Part shown: piece by piece, positions 1 through 8,776 of the stretch | Layout of the letters: every line of letters starts with the position of its first letter | Numbering within the stretch: position 1 is the stretch's first letter | Assembly (NCBI GenBank): GCA_944383855.1 | Contig: CALWRB010000054.1 | Span: 1-64,000 of the forward strand | Source: an uncultured Lachnospiraceae bacterium | GTDB taxonomy: Bacteria; Bacillota; Clostridia; Lachnospirales; Anaerotignaceae | Length of the DNA stretch: 64,000 nt | Direction of reading: 5' to 3' | Notes under the pieces: generated by a model | What the model was told of the DNA's origin: nothing | Seen by the model: only the letters and a program-made list of their open reading frames with translations | The model's database searches: none | Program-made: the position numbers and the translations under genes

Positions 1-351
1 ATGCAGGTGACCACCGATGAGATCCACGATCAGATGATCGCCTATACTTCACAGCTGGCGCATGTGGTTTCCAGCGCTTACATCAAGAGTGAACTTTCTC
101 CGCATTTTAAAGGCTTTTCCGCAGGCAGCTTCCATGATATGACTCGTGTGGCAAAGCTGAATGAAGTGATGTGGACGGAACTGTTTTTGGATAACAAGGA
201 CTTTTTGGCGGAAGAAGTGGACGGTCTGATCGAACGCCTTTCGGCTTACAGCAAAGCGCTGCATGAAAGCGATGCCGAAACATTGTGCAAACTTCTGCGG
301 GAAGGAAAAGAACGTCGCTTGGCAGTAGATGATATCAAAGCGTTCGAGTAA
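1..351 (+). CDS. tyrA: Prephenate dehydrogenase, C-terminal part (5' end outside window)
   Basis: This is the last 116 codons of prephenate dehydrogenase, which oxidises prephenate to 4-hydroxyphenylpyruvate for tyrosine synthesis. The frame is open at base 1, so the ATG there is almost certainly internal. The segments TSQLAHVVSSAYIKS (about residues 16-30 of the visible part) and FSAGSFHDMTRVA are typical of the all-helical dimerisation domain of TyrA. The NAD-binding Rossmann domain would lie upstream of the window. It ends 22 bases before aroB and is the first visible gene of an aromatic amino acid operon, which supports the call. Whether an ACT domain or other fusion exists cannot be seen. 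Confidence 0.88.
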   Translation: MQVTTDEIHDQMIAYTSQLAHVVSSAYIKSELSPHFKGFSAGSFHDMTRVAKLNEVMWTELFLDNKDFLAEEVDGLIERLSAYSKALHESDAETLCKLLREGKERRLAVDDIKAFE

Positions 352-373
352 ACGGACGCGGAAGGAGAATAGC

Positions 374-1435
374 ATGAGAACAGTAACGGTAGAAGCGTCT
401 GTTTCTTATCAGATATTGATTGGGAAGGGCTTGCTTGCGGCAGTCGGCACAGAAACGGCAAAGCGGATCTCCCCTTGCAAAGCCGCATTGATCACGGACA
501 GTGTGGTGGAAGCGTTATATGCCGATACCGTGCGGACTTCTTTGGAAAAAGCCGGGTTTTCGGTTTGCACGTTTTCCTTTCCCGCGGGGGAAGCGAGCAA
601 GCGTATTTCCACCTTGGAACAGATATTGGAATTTTTGGCGGAAGAAGAAATGACAAGGCAGGATATCATCGTTGCGCTGGGCGGCGGTGTAGTCGGTGAT
701 ATGGCAGGGTTTGCGGCTGCCGTTTACCAAAGAGGAATCCGTTTTATACAGATACCTACCACGTTTTTGGCGGCGGTGGATTCTTCTGTCGGTGGGAAGA
801 CCGCGATTGATCTGGCGGCAGGCAAAAATATGGCAGGTGCGTTTTATCAGCCGCATCTGGTCGTATGCGATATCGATACTTTGCAGACCTTGCCGCAGGC
901 AACCTTTGCGGACGGCTGCGCGGAAGTGGTCAAATACGGTGTGATCGGGAACGAAGCTTTGTTTGAGCAGGTCAAAGACGGCTGCAAGAAGGAAGAATTG
1001 GAAGAAATCATTGAGGCGTGTGTCAAGATGAAACGGGATATCGTGATGGAAGACGAATTTGACACCGGTACGCGTCAGTTGTTGAATCTGGGGCATACAT
1101 TGGGACACGCGATTGAGAAAAAAAGTGATTTTTCCATTACACATGGCAGTGCAGTCGCGATGGGGCTTTCGCTGATTGCGCAAATTGCGGAGCAGAGAAA
1201 GATCGCACAGGCAGGGATTACTGACCGCATCAAACAGGCGCTTACGGCAAACCATTTGCCGACAGAAGCGCCGTACAGTGCCGCGGAGATTGCACAGGAA
1301 ACCTGTTATGATAAAAAAAGAAGGGGAAATACCATTACATTCGTATTTCCGGAAAGAATCGGCGCCTGCCGCTTGGAAAAAATCCCTGTTTCGGCAGTGG
1401 AAGAAATGGTTGCGGCGGCGTTGGCAAAGAGGTGA
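374..1435 (+). CDS. aroB: 3-dehydroquinate synthase
   Basis: Converts DAHP to 3-dehydroquinate, the second shikimate pathway step, in the cytoplasm. The 353-residue length is normal for the family. The NAD-binding stretch GGGVVGDMAGF is at about residues 103-113. The zinc-ligand regions DGCAEVVKYG, LNLGHTLGHAIE and THGSAVAMG follow in the expected order. The ATG at 374 was chosen over an in-frame ATG at 329, which lies inside tyrA, because AAGGAG (362-366) sits at the right distance and MRTVTVEASVSYQI is a normal AroB start. The gene lies between tyrA and aroA, with only 7 bases before aroA. Confidence 0.96.
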   Translation: MRTVTVEASVSYQILIGKGLLAAVGTETAKRISPCKAALITDSVVEALYADTVRTSLEKAGFSVCTFSFPAGEASKRISTLEQILEFLAEEEMTRQDIIVALGGGVVGDMAGFAAAVYQRGIRFIQIPTTFLAAVDSSVGGKTAIDLAAGKNMAGAFYQPHLVVCDIDTLQTLPQATFADGCAEVVKYGVIGNEALFEQVKDGCKKEELEEIIEACVKMKRDIVMEDEFDTGTRQLLNLGHTLGHAIEKKSDFSITHGSAVAMGLSLIAQIAEQRKIAQAGITDRIKQALTANHLPTEAPYSAAEIAQETCYDKKRRGNTITFVFPERIGACRLEKIPVSAVEEMVAAALAKR

Positions 1436-1442
1436 AACAGAC

Positions 1443-2714
1443 ATGGAAGTGAGAATCGCAAACGGCTATTTGCAAGGAACAGCGAAGGCAATCTCCTCCA
1501 AATCAGATGCACACCGTATCTTGATCGCGGCGGCACTGGCGGACGCACCGACAGATGTCTTTTTACAGGGAACGAATGCAGATATTTTGGCTACCATACG
1601 CTGTCTGAAAGGATTAGGCTGCCAAATTACGCAAAAAGAGCAGACCATTCACGTCGAACCGATTCGCAGGGACACTCCTGTCAGCGGAGAAATGGACTGT
1701 GGAGAAAGCGGCTCCACACTGCGTTTTTTGGTACCTGTGGCAGCGGCTTTGGGCGGCGGCGCTGTGGTAACGGGAGAAGGCAGATTGCCACAAAGACCGA
1801 TGGAGCCTTTGCTGCAACTGCTGCGCCAGCATGGCTGTACGGTGCAGGGGGACAAACTGCCACTGGAGATCACCGGAAAACTGACGGCAGGCAGTTTCAT
1901 GCTGCCGGGCAATATCAGCTCACAGTATATCACGGGATTGCTGTTTGCCCTGCCGTTGTTAAAAGAGGACAGCGAGATCGTGCTGACTACACAGATGGAG
2001 TCTGTGGGGTATGTGAATATGACACTGCAGACATTGGAAAGATTCGGTATACATGTGAAAACAACGCCGACAGGCTGGAAAATACCGGGAGGACAGATTT
2101 ACCACTCCCCGAAAGAGATTTATGCGGAAGGGGATTGGTCGAATGCCGCGTTTTGGCTGACGGCAGGCGCGGTCGGAAAAGAAAAAGTCGGCTGCAGCGG
2201 GCTGGACGAAAATTCCAGGCAGGGGGATAAAGAAATCCTTTCTCTTCTGGAACGATTTGGCGCAACGGTGGAGCGGAAAGAAAATACTTTTACCGTTTGC
2301 GGCAAAAAGCTGCAAGGCTGCGTGATTGACGCTTCACAAATTCCCGATTTAGTTCCGATTCTCTGCGTGGCGGCAGCGGCGGCGGAAGGCAAAACAGAAA
2401 TTATCAACGCGAGACGCCTGCGATTAAAAGAAAGCGATCGTCTTTCTGCGATGGCGGATTGTTTGCAAAGATTGCAGGTGCCTGTGGAGGAAAAAGAAGA
2501 CGGATTGGTGATTTACGGCATCGGCAGAGCGAAAGCATCTGCTCCGGTCACGGTATCTTCCTATCAGGATCACCGCATTGTGATGGCAATGGCGATCGCT
2601 GCTGTGGCATTGCAGCAGGAGATCGTGATAGAAGGCGCGGAAGCGGTGGAAAAATCATACCCTTCCTTCTTCGCAGAGTTTACCAAGTTGGGAGGTGCGG
2701 TACATGTCCTCTAA
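1443..2714 (+). CDS. aroA: 3-phosphoshikimate 1-carboxyvinyltransferase (EPSP synthase)
   Basis: Transfers the enolpyruvyl group of PEP to shikimate 3-phosphate, the penultimate step to chorismate. The 423-residue protein has SKSDAHR (about 19-25) for substrate binding, then GESGSTLRF, and LKESDRL in the C-terminal half, all in family order. The ATG at 1443 follows the aroB stop by 7 bases; a longer in-frame reading from 1176 overlaps aroB and is not supported. The 3' end overlaps aroC by 11 bases, suggesting translational coupling. Whether it is a class I or class II (glyphosate-tolerant) type was not determined. Confidence 0.96.
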   Translation: MEVRIANGYLQGTAKAISSKSDAHRILIAAALADAPTDVFLQGTNADILATIRCLKGLGCQITQKEQTIHVEPIRRDTPVSGEMDCGESGSTLRFLVPVAAALGGGAVVTGEGRLPQRPMEPLLQLLRQHGCTVQGDKLPLEITGKLTAGSFMLPGNISSQYITGLLFALPLLKEDSEIVLTTQMESVGYVNMTLQTLERFGIHVKTTPTGWKIPGGQIYHSPKEIYAEGDWSNAAFWLTAGAVGKEKVGCSGLDENSRQGDKEILSLLERFGATVERKENTFTVCGKKLQGCVIDASQIPDLVPILCVAAAAAEGKTEIINARRLRLKESDRLSAMADCLQRLQVPVEEKEDGLVIYGIGRAKASAPVTVSSYQDHRIVMAMAIAAVALQQEIVIEGAEAVEKSYPSFFAEFTKLGGAVHVL

Positions 2715-3801
2715 TATCGGAGAACAGGTGAAGATCACCATATTCGGACAATCCCACTCCGAGGCGATCGGTGTGGTCATTGACGGACTGCCGCCCGGGG
2801 AAGAAATCGATCTGGAACGTGTGCGTGCCTTTATGCAAAGAAGGGCGCCGGGACAAAATGCTTATTCCACACCGCGCAAGGAGGCGGACGAGGCAAGGAT
2901 ACTTTCCGGACTATTCGAGGGAAAGACCTGCGGTGCACCGCTTTGCGCGATGATCGAAAACACCAATACCCGTTCTAAGGATTACGAAAGGGATATCCCA
3001 AGACCGGGGCATGCGGATTATACGGCAATGGAAAAATACAACGGTGCGAATGATTACCGCGGCGGGGGACATTTTTCCGGCAGACTGACGGCACCGCTTT
3101 GTTTTGCGGGTGCGGTTTGTATGCAGATCTTAGAGCGCAGAGGCATTTATATCGGGGCGCATATTGCACAGATCGCAGAGGTGAAGGACGTGCCGTTTCC
3201 GCCATGTGATTTGGAACGCGCGGTGCTGCAGCATACGGCAAGTGCATCGTTTCCTACGCTTTCAGAAGAAGCAGGGGAACAGATGCAGGCTGTGATCGCT
3301 GCGGCAAGAGCAGAGGGCGACTCCGTTGGCGGCATCGTGGAAGGCGCTGTCATCGGACTGCCGGTCGGTGTGGGAGAACCGATGTTTGACAGCATGGAAA
3401 GCTGTCTTTCGAAGCTGTTATTTTCCATACCTGCCGTCAAAGGTGTGGAGTTTGGCGCAGGCTTTGCGGTGGCAGGCATGCGCGGCTCCGAAAATAACGA
3501 TGCGTTTTATTATGACGGCGAAGGGTTGGTACGGACCAAAACGAACCGCCATGGCGGCATTTTGGGCGGCATTTCCTCGGGTATGCCCGTTTTGGTGCGG
3601 GCAGCATTCAAACCGACACCCTCTATCGCAAAAGAACAGGACAGTATCAGTTTTCTGAATGCCGAGGCGTGTAAGCTGCAAGTCAAAGGCAGACACGATC
3701 CTTGCATCGTACCCAGAGCGGTCCCTGTGGTAGAGGCAGCTTTGGCGCTTGGTGTACTGGACCTGCTTTGTGTGGCAGGCTTGGCGGAAAGAGAATTTTA
3801 A
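2704..3801 (+). CDS. aroC: Chorismate synthase
   Basis: Makes chorismate from EPSP using reduced FMN as cofactor. The 365-residue length is typical of the full-length form. The start MSSNIGEQVKITIFGQSHS and the segments RRAPGQNAYSTPRKEAD and RPGHADYT are family hallmarks. The ATG at 2704 is preferred to the in-frame ATG at 2695 because GGAGG (2691-2695) leaves an 8-base spacer and the residual N-terminus matches the family. It overlaps the last 11 bases of aroA. It ends 39 bases before pheA, the branch-point enzyme that uses its product. Confidence 0.96.
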   Translation: MSSNIGEQVKITIFGQSHSEAIGVVIDGLPPGEEIDLERVRAFMQRRAPGQNAYSTPRKEADEARILSGLFEGKTCGAPLCAMIENTNTRSKDYERDIPRPGHADYTAMEKYNGANDYRGGGHFSGRLTAPLCFAGAVCMQILERRGIYIGAHIAQIAEVKDVPFPPCDLERAVLQHTASASFPTLSEEAGEQMQAVIAAARAEGDSVGGIVEGAVIGLPVGVGEPMFDSMESCLSKLLFSIPAVKGVEFGAGFAVAGMRGSENNDAFYYDGEGLVRTKTNRHGGILGGISSGMPVLVRAAFKPTPSIAKEQDSISFLNAEACKLQVKGRHDPCIVPRAVPVVEAALALGVLDLLCVAGLAEREF

Positions 3802-3840
3802 AAATATAAAAAAGATGATAAAAAGAAAGGTGAGTTACCC

Positions 3841-4980
3841 ATGAATTTAGAAGAATTACGCAGTCAGATCAATACCATCGATGAACAGCTGACAGATCTG
3901 TTTGTCAAAAGAATGCATGTCAGTGCAGAGATCGCCGGCGCGAAAGCGGAAAATAATCTGCCTGTGTTAGATATTCGCAGAGAAAGAGATGTACTGCAAA
4001 AAGCAATGGAGCGCAGCGGTGAGGAAATGGAACTGTATACCAAAATGTTATACAGCACCATTTTTGACTTGAGCAAGAGCTATCAGTCCGGTCTGATGGT
4101 ACAGGAAACACCGTTATCCGCTGATATTCTGGCGCATGTGGCACAGGCGAAGATGGAATTTCCCAGAAAAGCAGTCGTTGCCTGCCAGGGTGTAGAAGGC
4201 TCTTATGCCGAAAAGGCTTGTGAAAAATTGTTTGCCCTGCCGAATATCCTGCATTTCAATAACTTTGAAAGCGTATTCCATGCGGTAGAAACCGGTCTGT
4301 GCCAGTTTGGCATTTTGCCGGTGGAAAACAGCTCTGCCGGCTCTGTCACAGAGGTGTATGACCTGATGGTAAAACATAAATTCTATATTGTAAAAAGCGT
4401 AAAACTGCATATCAATCATGCGCTTTTGACCAATGGCGAAGTTGCGCTGTCCGATGTGAAAGAAATCATCTCCCATGAGCAGGCACTCAGTCAGTGCAGT
4501 CAGTTCCTGAAATCTCTGCCCGATGTGAAGGTAACGGTATTTGAAAATACAGCAACCGCTGCAAAATACGTTGCTGAAAGCGGCAGAAAAGATATTGCTG
4601 CGATTTCTTCTCATGAATGTGCAAATCTGTACGGACTGCATATCTTAAAAGACGATGTGCAGAACAATCAGAATAACTATACCCGTTTTATCTGCATCAC
4701 AAAGAACATGGACATCTACGCAGGTTCCAACAAAATCAGCCTGATGCTTTCTTTGGCACACAGACCTGGTTCTTTGCATGAGATGCTGGGTAAGATCGCT
4801 TCCCACGGTTTAAACCTGTGCAAACTGGAGAGCCGTCCGATTCCCGGAAAAGATTTTGAATTCCGTTTCTATTTCGATCTGGACGGCAGCGTATTCAATC
4901 AAGATGTGATTACACTGCTCAAAGAAATGGAACTTTCTGCTGAACATTTGGCATTCCTTGGCTGCTACAGCGAAGCATAA
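3841..4980 (+). CDS. pheA: Bifunctional chorismate mutase / prephenate dehydratase
   Basis: Converts chorismate to prephenate and then phenylpyruvate, committing flux to phenylalanine. The 379 residues divide into an AroQ-type chorismate mutase (about 1-90, beginning NLEELRSQINTIDEQL), a prephenate dehydratase domain (about 105-280, CQGVEGSYAEKA near its start and PVENSSAGSV within it) and a C-terminal ACT domain (about 295-375, LAHRPGSLHEML and LESRPIPGKDFEF). The LESRP segment is the usual phenylalanine-sensing signature, so feedback inhibition by phenylalanine is likely. The start follows AAAGGTGAG. It sits between aroC and aroQ in the operon. Confidence 0.95.
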   Translation: MNLEELRSQINTIDEQLTDLFVKRMHVSAEIAGAKAENNLPVLDIRRERDVLQKAMERSGEEMELYTKMLYSTIFDLSKSYQSGLMVQETPLSADILAHVAQAKMEFPRKAVVACQGVEGSYAEKACEKLFALPNILHFNNFESVFHAVETGLCQFGILPVENSSAGSVTEVYDLMVKHKFYIVKSVKLHINHALLTNGEVALSDVKEIISHEQALSQCSQFLKSLPDVKVTVFENTATAAKYVAESGRKDIAAISSHECANLYGLHILKDDVQNNQNNYTRFICITKNMDIYAGSNKISLMLSLAHRPGSLHEMLGKIASHGLNLCKLESRPIPGKDFEFRFYFDLDGSVFNQDVITLLKEMELSAEHLAFLGCYSEA

Positions 4981-4995
4981 GGAGGCAGAGGGAAC

Positions 4996-5445
4996 ATGAA
5001 ACTGTTGATTCTGAACGGTCCAAATCTGAATATGCTGGGGATTCGGGAAAAGAATATCTACGGAACACAGACCTACGCGGACTTGGAGGCATTTGTGAAA
5101 GAAAGCTGCAAACAGCATGGCGCTGTGTGTGAGATTTTCCAGTCTAACAGCGAAGGTGCTTTGGTGGATCGAATCCAGCAGGCGTACTTTGACGGTACGG
5201 AAGGCATCGTCATCAACCCTGCGGCATATACCCACACCAGTGTGGCATTGTTAGACGCATTGAAGGCGGTTTCGCTGCCGGCGGTAGAGGTGCATCTTTC
5301 CGATGTATCCAAAAGAGAAGATTTTCGACAGATCTCCTATGTTCGTGCCGCTTGCGAGAAAACGATCGCGGGTCACGGTTTTGAAGGATATGCCATGGCG
5401 ATCGCGTATTTAACGGAAGAAAGAGAAGGGGGTAAGAAAGCATGA
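4996..5445 (+). CDS. aroQ: 3-dehydroquinate dehydratase, type II
   Basis: Dehydrates 3-dehydroquinate to 3-dehydroshikimate. At 149 residues it is the small, dodecameric type II enzyme rather than the type I Schiff-base enzyme. ILNGPNLNMLGIRE opens the protein, the catalytic tyrosine lies in NIYGT, and the EVHLSD segment carries a conserved histidine. GGAGG (4981-4985) precedes the start. The last 4 bases overlap the next aminotransferase start (ATGA). Together with aroB, aroA and aroC this covers most of the shikimate pathway; DAHP synthase, aroE and aroK are not in the window. Confidence 0.95.
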   Translation: MKLLILNGPNLNMLGIREKNIYGTQTYADLEAFVKESCKQHGAVCEIFQSNSEGALVDRIQQAYFDGTEGIVINPAAYTHTSVALLDALKAVSLPAVEVHLSDVSKREDFRQISYVRAACEKTIAGHGFEGYAMAIAYLTEEREGGKKA

Positions 5446-6629
5446 TCTCCAAACATATACAAAAGATTATGGATATGGGAGAAGCCTTCAGCGAGGTGTT
5501 TGCGGAAGGCGCGAAGCTGAAAGAGGCTGACGGAGCGGAAAACGTATTTGATTTTGGTATTGGCAATCCCAACGTCAAAGCACCGGCGATCGTGAATGAA
5601 ACAGCGATTCGTCTGCTGCGTGATATGGATTCTTTGGCAGTACACAGCTATACGGATACCAGCGGTCTGCCTGCGGCAAGAAGGAAGATCGCCGCAAGCC
5701 TGAACAGACGCTTCGGCACGGATTATAATGAGAAAAACATTCTGATGACAGTCGGCGCTGCGGGCGGATTGAATGTCATGATCCGTACTTTGATGGACGC
5801 CGATGAGGAGATTTTGACGATTGCGCCGTATTTTAGCGAGTATGATTGCTATGCGGCAAATGCAGGCGTGAAAATTGCTGCGGTTCCGCCCAATACGGTG
5901 GATTTTATGCCGAATCTGGAATTGTTTGAACAGATGATCCACGAAAAGACCAAAATGGTGCTGATCAATACACCAAACAATCCTTCCGGTGTGGTTTATA
6001 GCTTGCAGACATTACAGAAAATGGCGGAGATTCTGGAGAAAAAGCAGGCGGAATACGGTACAACGATCTATCTGATTTCCGATGAACCTTACCGTGAACT
6101 GGTTTATGATGGTGCTACCTGCCCTTGGGTCCCGAATATTTACCGCAATACCATTGTGGCATATTCTTTCTCGAAATCCCTTTCTTTGCCGGGAGATCGT
6201 ATCGGCTATTTAACGATCCCGTCCCAAATTGACGATTTTGAGGAAGTGGTAACGGCGGCAAGTGTTGCCAACCGTACACTGGGCTTTATCAATGCGCCTG
6301 CGTTACAGCAGATGGTGGTGGCAGAGTGCTGTGACGAGCAGACCGATGTTTCTTATTACGACGGAAACAGAGAATTGCTGTACCGCTCTTTGACGGAAAT
6401 GGGTTACGAATGCATCAAACCGCAGGGCGCATTTTACCTGTTTGTCAAAGCGTTGGAAGAAGATGACCGCGCGTTTTGCAAGAAGGCAAGGGAGCATAAG
6501 CTGCTTTTGACCATGGGCATTGGTTTTCGCTGCCCGGGGTATGTGCGTATTTCCTACTGCGTATCCCGAGAGATGATCGAAAAAGCACTGCCTGCTTTCC
6601 GTGCATTGGCGCAGGAATATCAAAAATAA
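5442..6629 (+). CDS. PLP-dependent class I/II aminotransferase, probably aromatic
   Basis: A 395-residue fold-type I aminotransferase. NTPNNPSG (about 179-186) and SFSKSLSLPGDRIGY, with the Schiff-base lysine in FSKS, identify the family. It overlaps aroQ by 4 bases, so it is translated with the aromatic operon. By position it may transaminate phenylpyruvate and 4-hydroxyphenylpyruvate, the products of pheA and tyrA, completing phenylalanine and tyrosine synthesis; this is inference from context. The sequence itself is of a Clostridia group usually labelled only as aminotransferase, so aspartate or another amino acid as substrate cannot be excluded. Confidence 0.85.
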   Translation: MISKHIQKIMDMGEAFSEVFAEGAKLKEADGAENVFDFGIGNPNVKAPAIVNETAIRLLRDMDSLAVHSYTDTSGLPAARRKIAASLNRRFGTDYNEKNILMTVGAAGGLNVMIRTLMDADEEILTIAPYFSEYDCYAANAGVKIAAVPPNTVDFMPNLELFEQMIHEKTKMVLINTPNNPSGVVYSLQTLQKMAEILEKKQAEYGTTIYLISDEPYRELVYDGATCPWVPNIYRNTIVAYSFSKSLSLPGDRIGYLTIPSQIDDFEEVVTAASVANRTLGFINAPALQQMVVAECCDEQTDVSYYDGNRELLYRSLTEMGYECIKPQGAFYLFVKALEEDDRAFCKKAREHKLLLTMGIGFRCPGYVRISYCVSREMIEKALPAFRALAQEYQK

Positions 6630-6641
6630 CAAAATACGGAC

Positions 6642-6670
6642 AGGGTGTCGTTTTTTGCGGCACCCTTTGG
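6642..6670 (+). terminator. Hairpin after the aromatic operon
   Basis: AGGGTGTCG (6642-6650) pairs with CGGCACCCT (6658-6666) around a T-rich loop. The downstream tract is short (TTGGCTGTTT), so termination is probably partial. Confidence 0.45.
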
Positions 6671-6706
6671 CTGTTTGCGGATAAAAAATGGGGAAAAGGT
6701 GAGAGT

Positions 6707-7378
6707 ATGAAACCATACCGTGCGGTGCTGTTTGATTTGGACGGTACGCTTTTGGATACATTGAATGACTTGACGGAGGGCATGAACCGTGCGCTCAGGC
6801 AGATGGGTTATCCGCCTTGCACAAAAGAAGAAGCGAGAAGTTATTTAGGCAACGGCGGCAGGGTCTTTGCACAAAAAGCATTGCCTCTGCAGGCAAGCCA
6901 AGAAGAAGCGGAAGCGTGCTATCAGGCATTTCGGCAGCAGTATGCCCGCTGCTTTCAGGAAACAACGAAACCGTATCCCGGCGTGCTAAAACTGCTTTGC
7001 GCTTTGCATAAGAAAGGGTATCGCATCGGTGTTGTGACCAATAAATACCGGGAAGCGGCAGAAGCGCTTTGCGAAGCTTTTTTTGTGCCCTATGTAGAAT
7101 GCGTGGAAGGAGAGCGTGCGCAGGTGCCGAAAAAGCCCGCGCCCAATATGCCGCTTCGCATTCTTGAAAAATGGGGTATTTTACCGCAAGAAACGTTGTT
7201 TGTGGGAGATTCCTCGGTGGACGCACTGACCGCTTTACATACCGGTATGGACTGCGCTTTGGTCACATGGGGATTTTCCGATGCGGAAACGCTAAGAAGC
7301 TTTCGGGATTGCCATATCATAGAGGAGCCTATGGAGCTGTTAGGCGTGCTGCAAGAAGAAAAAGCGGCAGAAAAATGA
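6707..7378 (+). CDS. HAD-superfamily phosphatase, phosphoglycolate phosphatase-like
   Basis: A 223-residue haloacid dehalogenase hydrolase. Motif I FDLDGTLLDT (about 9-18) supplies the nucleophile and acid-base aspartates, VVTNK is motif II, the lysine precedes APNMPLR, and FVGDSSVDALTA is motif IV. An inserted helical cap between motifs I and II makes it subclass I, the Gph/PgmB group. The start follows AAAAGGTGAG (6695-6704). It stands alone between the aromatic operon and a DUF554 gene, so the substrate cannot be inferred from neighbours. Confidence 0.85.
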   Translation: MKPYRAVLFDLDGTLLDTLNDLTEGMNRALRQMGYPPCTKEEARSYLGNGGRVFAQKALPLQASQEEAEACYQAFRQQYARCFQETTKPYPGVLKLLCALHKKGYRIGVVTNKYREAAEALCEAFFVPYVECVEGERAQVPKKPAPNMPLRILEKWGILPQETLFVGDSSVDALTALHTGMDCALVTWGFSDAETLRSFRDCHIIEEPMELLGVLQEEKAAEK

Positions 7379-7406
7379 CATAAAATACAAAGGAGAAAAA
7401 AGAGTT

Positions 7407-8108
7407 ATGTTTGGAGTTTTGTTTAATACCGCAACGGTGCTTGTGGGCAGCGCCATCGGGCTTGCGTTAAACAGGGGGATACCGGAAAAACTTTCCGCGA
7501 CATTGATGCAGGCATTGGCGTTATGTACGGTATATATCGGCATCGACGGTGCGCTTGCAGGTGAGAATACATTGATTTTGATCCTCTCTTTGGCGATCGG
7601 CACCATCATTGGAGAGGGGTTGGACTTAGACGAGAAGCTGAACCGTTTTGCCAAAGGATTAGAGTCAAGGTTTCGTAAGCAGGACGGAAAAGTCAGCATC
7701 GCGGAAGGCTTTATCACGGCTTCTTTGCTTTTTTGCGTGGGCGCGATGACGATCGTCGGTTCTTTGCAGGCGGGCTTGACGGGAAACCAGGAAATGCTGA
7801 TTACAAAAGCACTGTTGGACTTCGTTTCTTCTATTGTATTTGCGTCTGCATTGGGGATCGGTGTGATGTTTGCGGCGGGATTTGTGCTGGTGTTACAAGG
7901 CGGCATCGTGCTGTTGGCGCAACTGGTGCAGCCGTTTTTTACAGATGCGGTGATCGCGGAAATGAACTGTGCGGGTTCGGTGCTGATCATTGCACTGGGG
8001 CTGAATATCTTAGGGGTGACGAAGTTAAAGGTGCTGAATTTTTTACCCGGGATTTTTCTGCCCATTCTGCTTTGCCCGCTTTTGGCGAAGATCCCGTTTT
8101 TTTCCTAA
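7407..8108 (+). CDS. DUF554 family integral membrane protein
   Basis: A 233-residue hydrophobic protein of the DUF554 (YdfK-like) family, predicted to have about six or seven transmembrane helices. Recognisable segments are FNTATVLVGSAIGL at the N-terminus, ALCTVYIGIDGAL, and LFCVGAMTIVGSLQAGL in the middle. The function of the family is not established; transport is often assumed. AAAGGAG (7389-7395) precedes the ATG. It lies 28 bases after the HAD phosphatase, so the two may be co-transcribed. It ends just before the promoter of the rimP operon. Confidence 0.85.
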   Translation: MFGVLFNTATVLVGSAIGLALNRGIPEKLSATLMQALALCTVYIGIDGALAGENTLILILSLAIGTIIGEGLDLDEKLNRFAKGLESRFRKQDGKVSIAEGFITASLLFCVGAMTIVGSLQAGLTGNQEMLITKALLDFVSSIVFASALGIGVMFAAGFVLVLQGGIVLLAQLVQPFFTDAVIAEMNCAGSVLIIALGLNILGVTKLKVLNFLPGIFLPILLCPLLAKIPFFS

Positions 8109-8142
8109 AGGCGGAAGCGGACAGAAAAAATGCGGAAAATAC

Positions 8143-8171
8143 TTGCATTCTCATATAAAACATGGTATAGT
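8143..8171 (+). promoter_or_regulatory. Promoter of the rimP-nusA-infB operon
   Basis: TTGCAT (8143-8148), a 17-base spacer and TATAGT (8166-8171). This is the only good sigma-A-type match in the gap before rimP. Confidence 0.75.
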
Positions 8172-8199
8172 ACTGATGTATGAATAGTAACTTGGACAA

Positions 8200-8228
8200 A
8201 AGAGTGGGTAGATGCCCACTCTTTCTTG
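8200..8228 (+). promoter_or_regulatory. Leader hairpin of the rimP operon
   Basis: AGAGTGGG (8201-8208) pairs with CCCACTCT (8215-8222) across a short loop and is followed by TTCTTGTT. It lies about 25 bases into the transcript, 66 bases upstream of the rimP start. The weak U-tract fits an attenuator or a protein-binding leader better than a full terminator. A hairpin of this kind at this place could serve NusA or RimP autoregulation; that is inference. Confidence 0.5.
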
Positions 8229-8288
8229 TTGCATAGGCGCAAAAAAAGCGCAGCCAAGAATCAAAAGCCGAAGGAGGTGCGAGAAAGT

Positions 8289-8753
8289 ATGGCAAAGCTT
8301 AACAATACGGAACAAAAAGTCCTGCCGTTGGTGACACCGATCGCGCAGGAGATGGCACTGGAATTGGTGGATGTGGAGTTTGTAAAAGAAGGTTCTAACT
8401 GGTATCTGCGTATCTATATCGATAAAGAAGGCGGTGTGGATATTGATTCCTGCGAAGCGCTCAGCAGAAAGCTGGAAGAAAAGCTGGACGCGGCAGATCT
8501 GATCGAACAGGCTTATATTCTGGAAGTCAGCTCCCCCGGATTGGACCGTCCGCTCAAAAAAGAGGAGGATTTTGTCCGTTTTCGCGGTGAGATCATTGAT
8601 GTAAAGCTCTACCGCGCGATGGATGGCAAGAAAGAGTACCAAGGTCGGCTTTTGGGTCTGGAAGATGACACCATTGTTTTGGAAGAAGATGGAAATGAAA
8701 TTCGGATTGCCCGCAAAGATGCGGCGGACGTCCGTTTGGCAGTGATATTTTAA
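8289..8753 (+). CDS. rimP: Ribosome maturation factor RimP
   Basis: Needed for maturation of the 30S subunit. The 154-residue protein has VDVEFVKEG and the conserved EVSSPGLDRPL segment (about 83-93), followed by a C-terminal SH3-like domain. The ATG at 8289 is preferred to an in-frame ATG at 8226, since AAGGAGG (8271-8277) lies 11 bases upstream of it and the residues between are lysine-rich and not family-like. First gene of the translation superoperon; nusA follows after 23 bases. Confidence 0.94.
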   Translation: MAKLNNTEQKVLPLVTPIAQEMALELVDVEFVKEGSNWYLRIYIDKEGGVDIDSCEALSRKLEEKLDAADLIEQAYILEVSSPGLDRPLKKEEDFVRFRGEIIDVKLYRAMDGKKEYQGRLLGLEDDTIVLEEDGNEIRIARKDAADVRLAVIF

Positions 8754-8776
8754 CGGATTTGGAGGGAATTTGAAAA

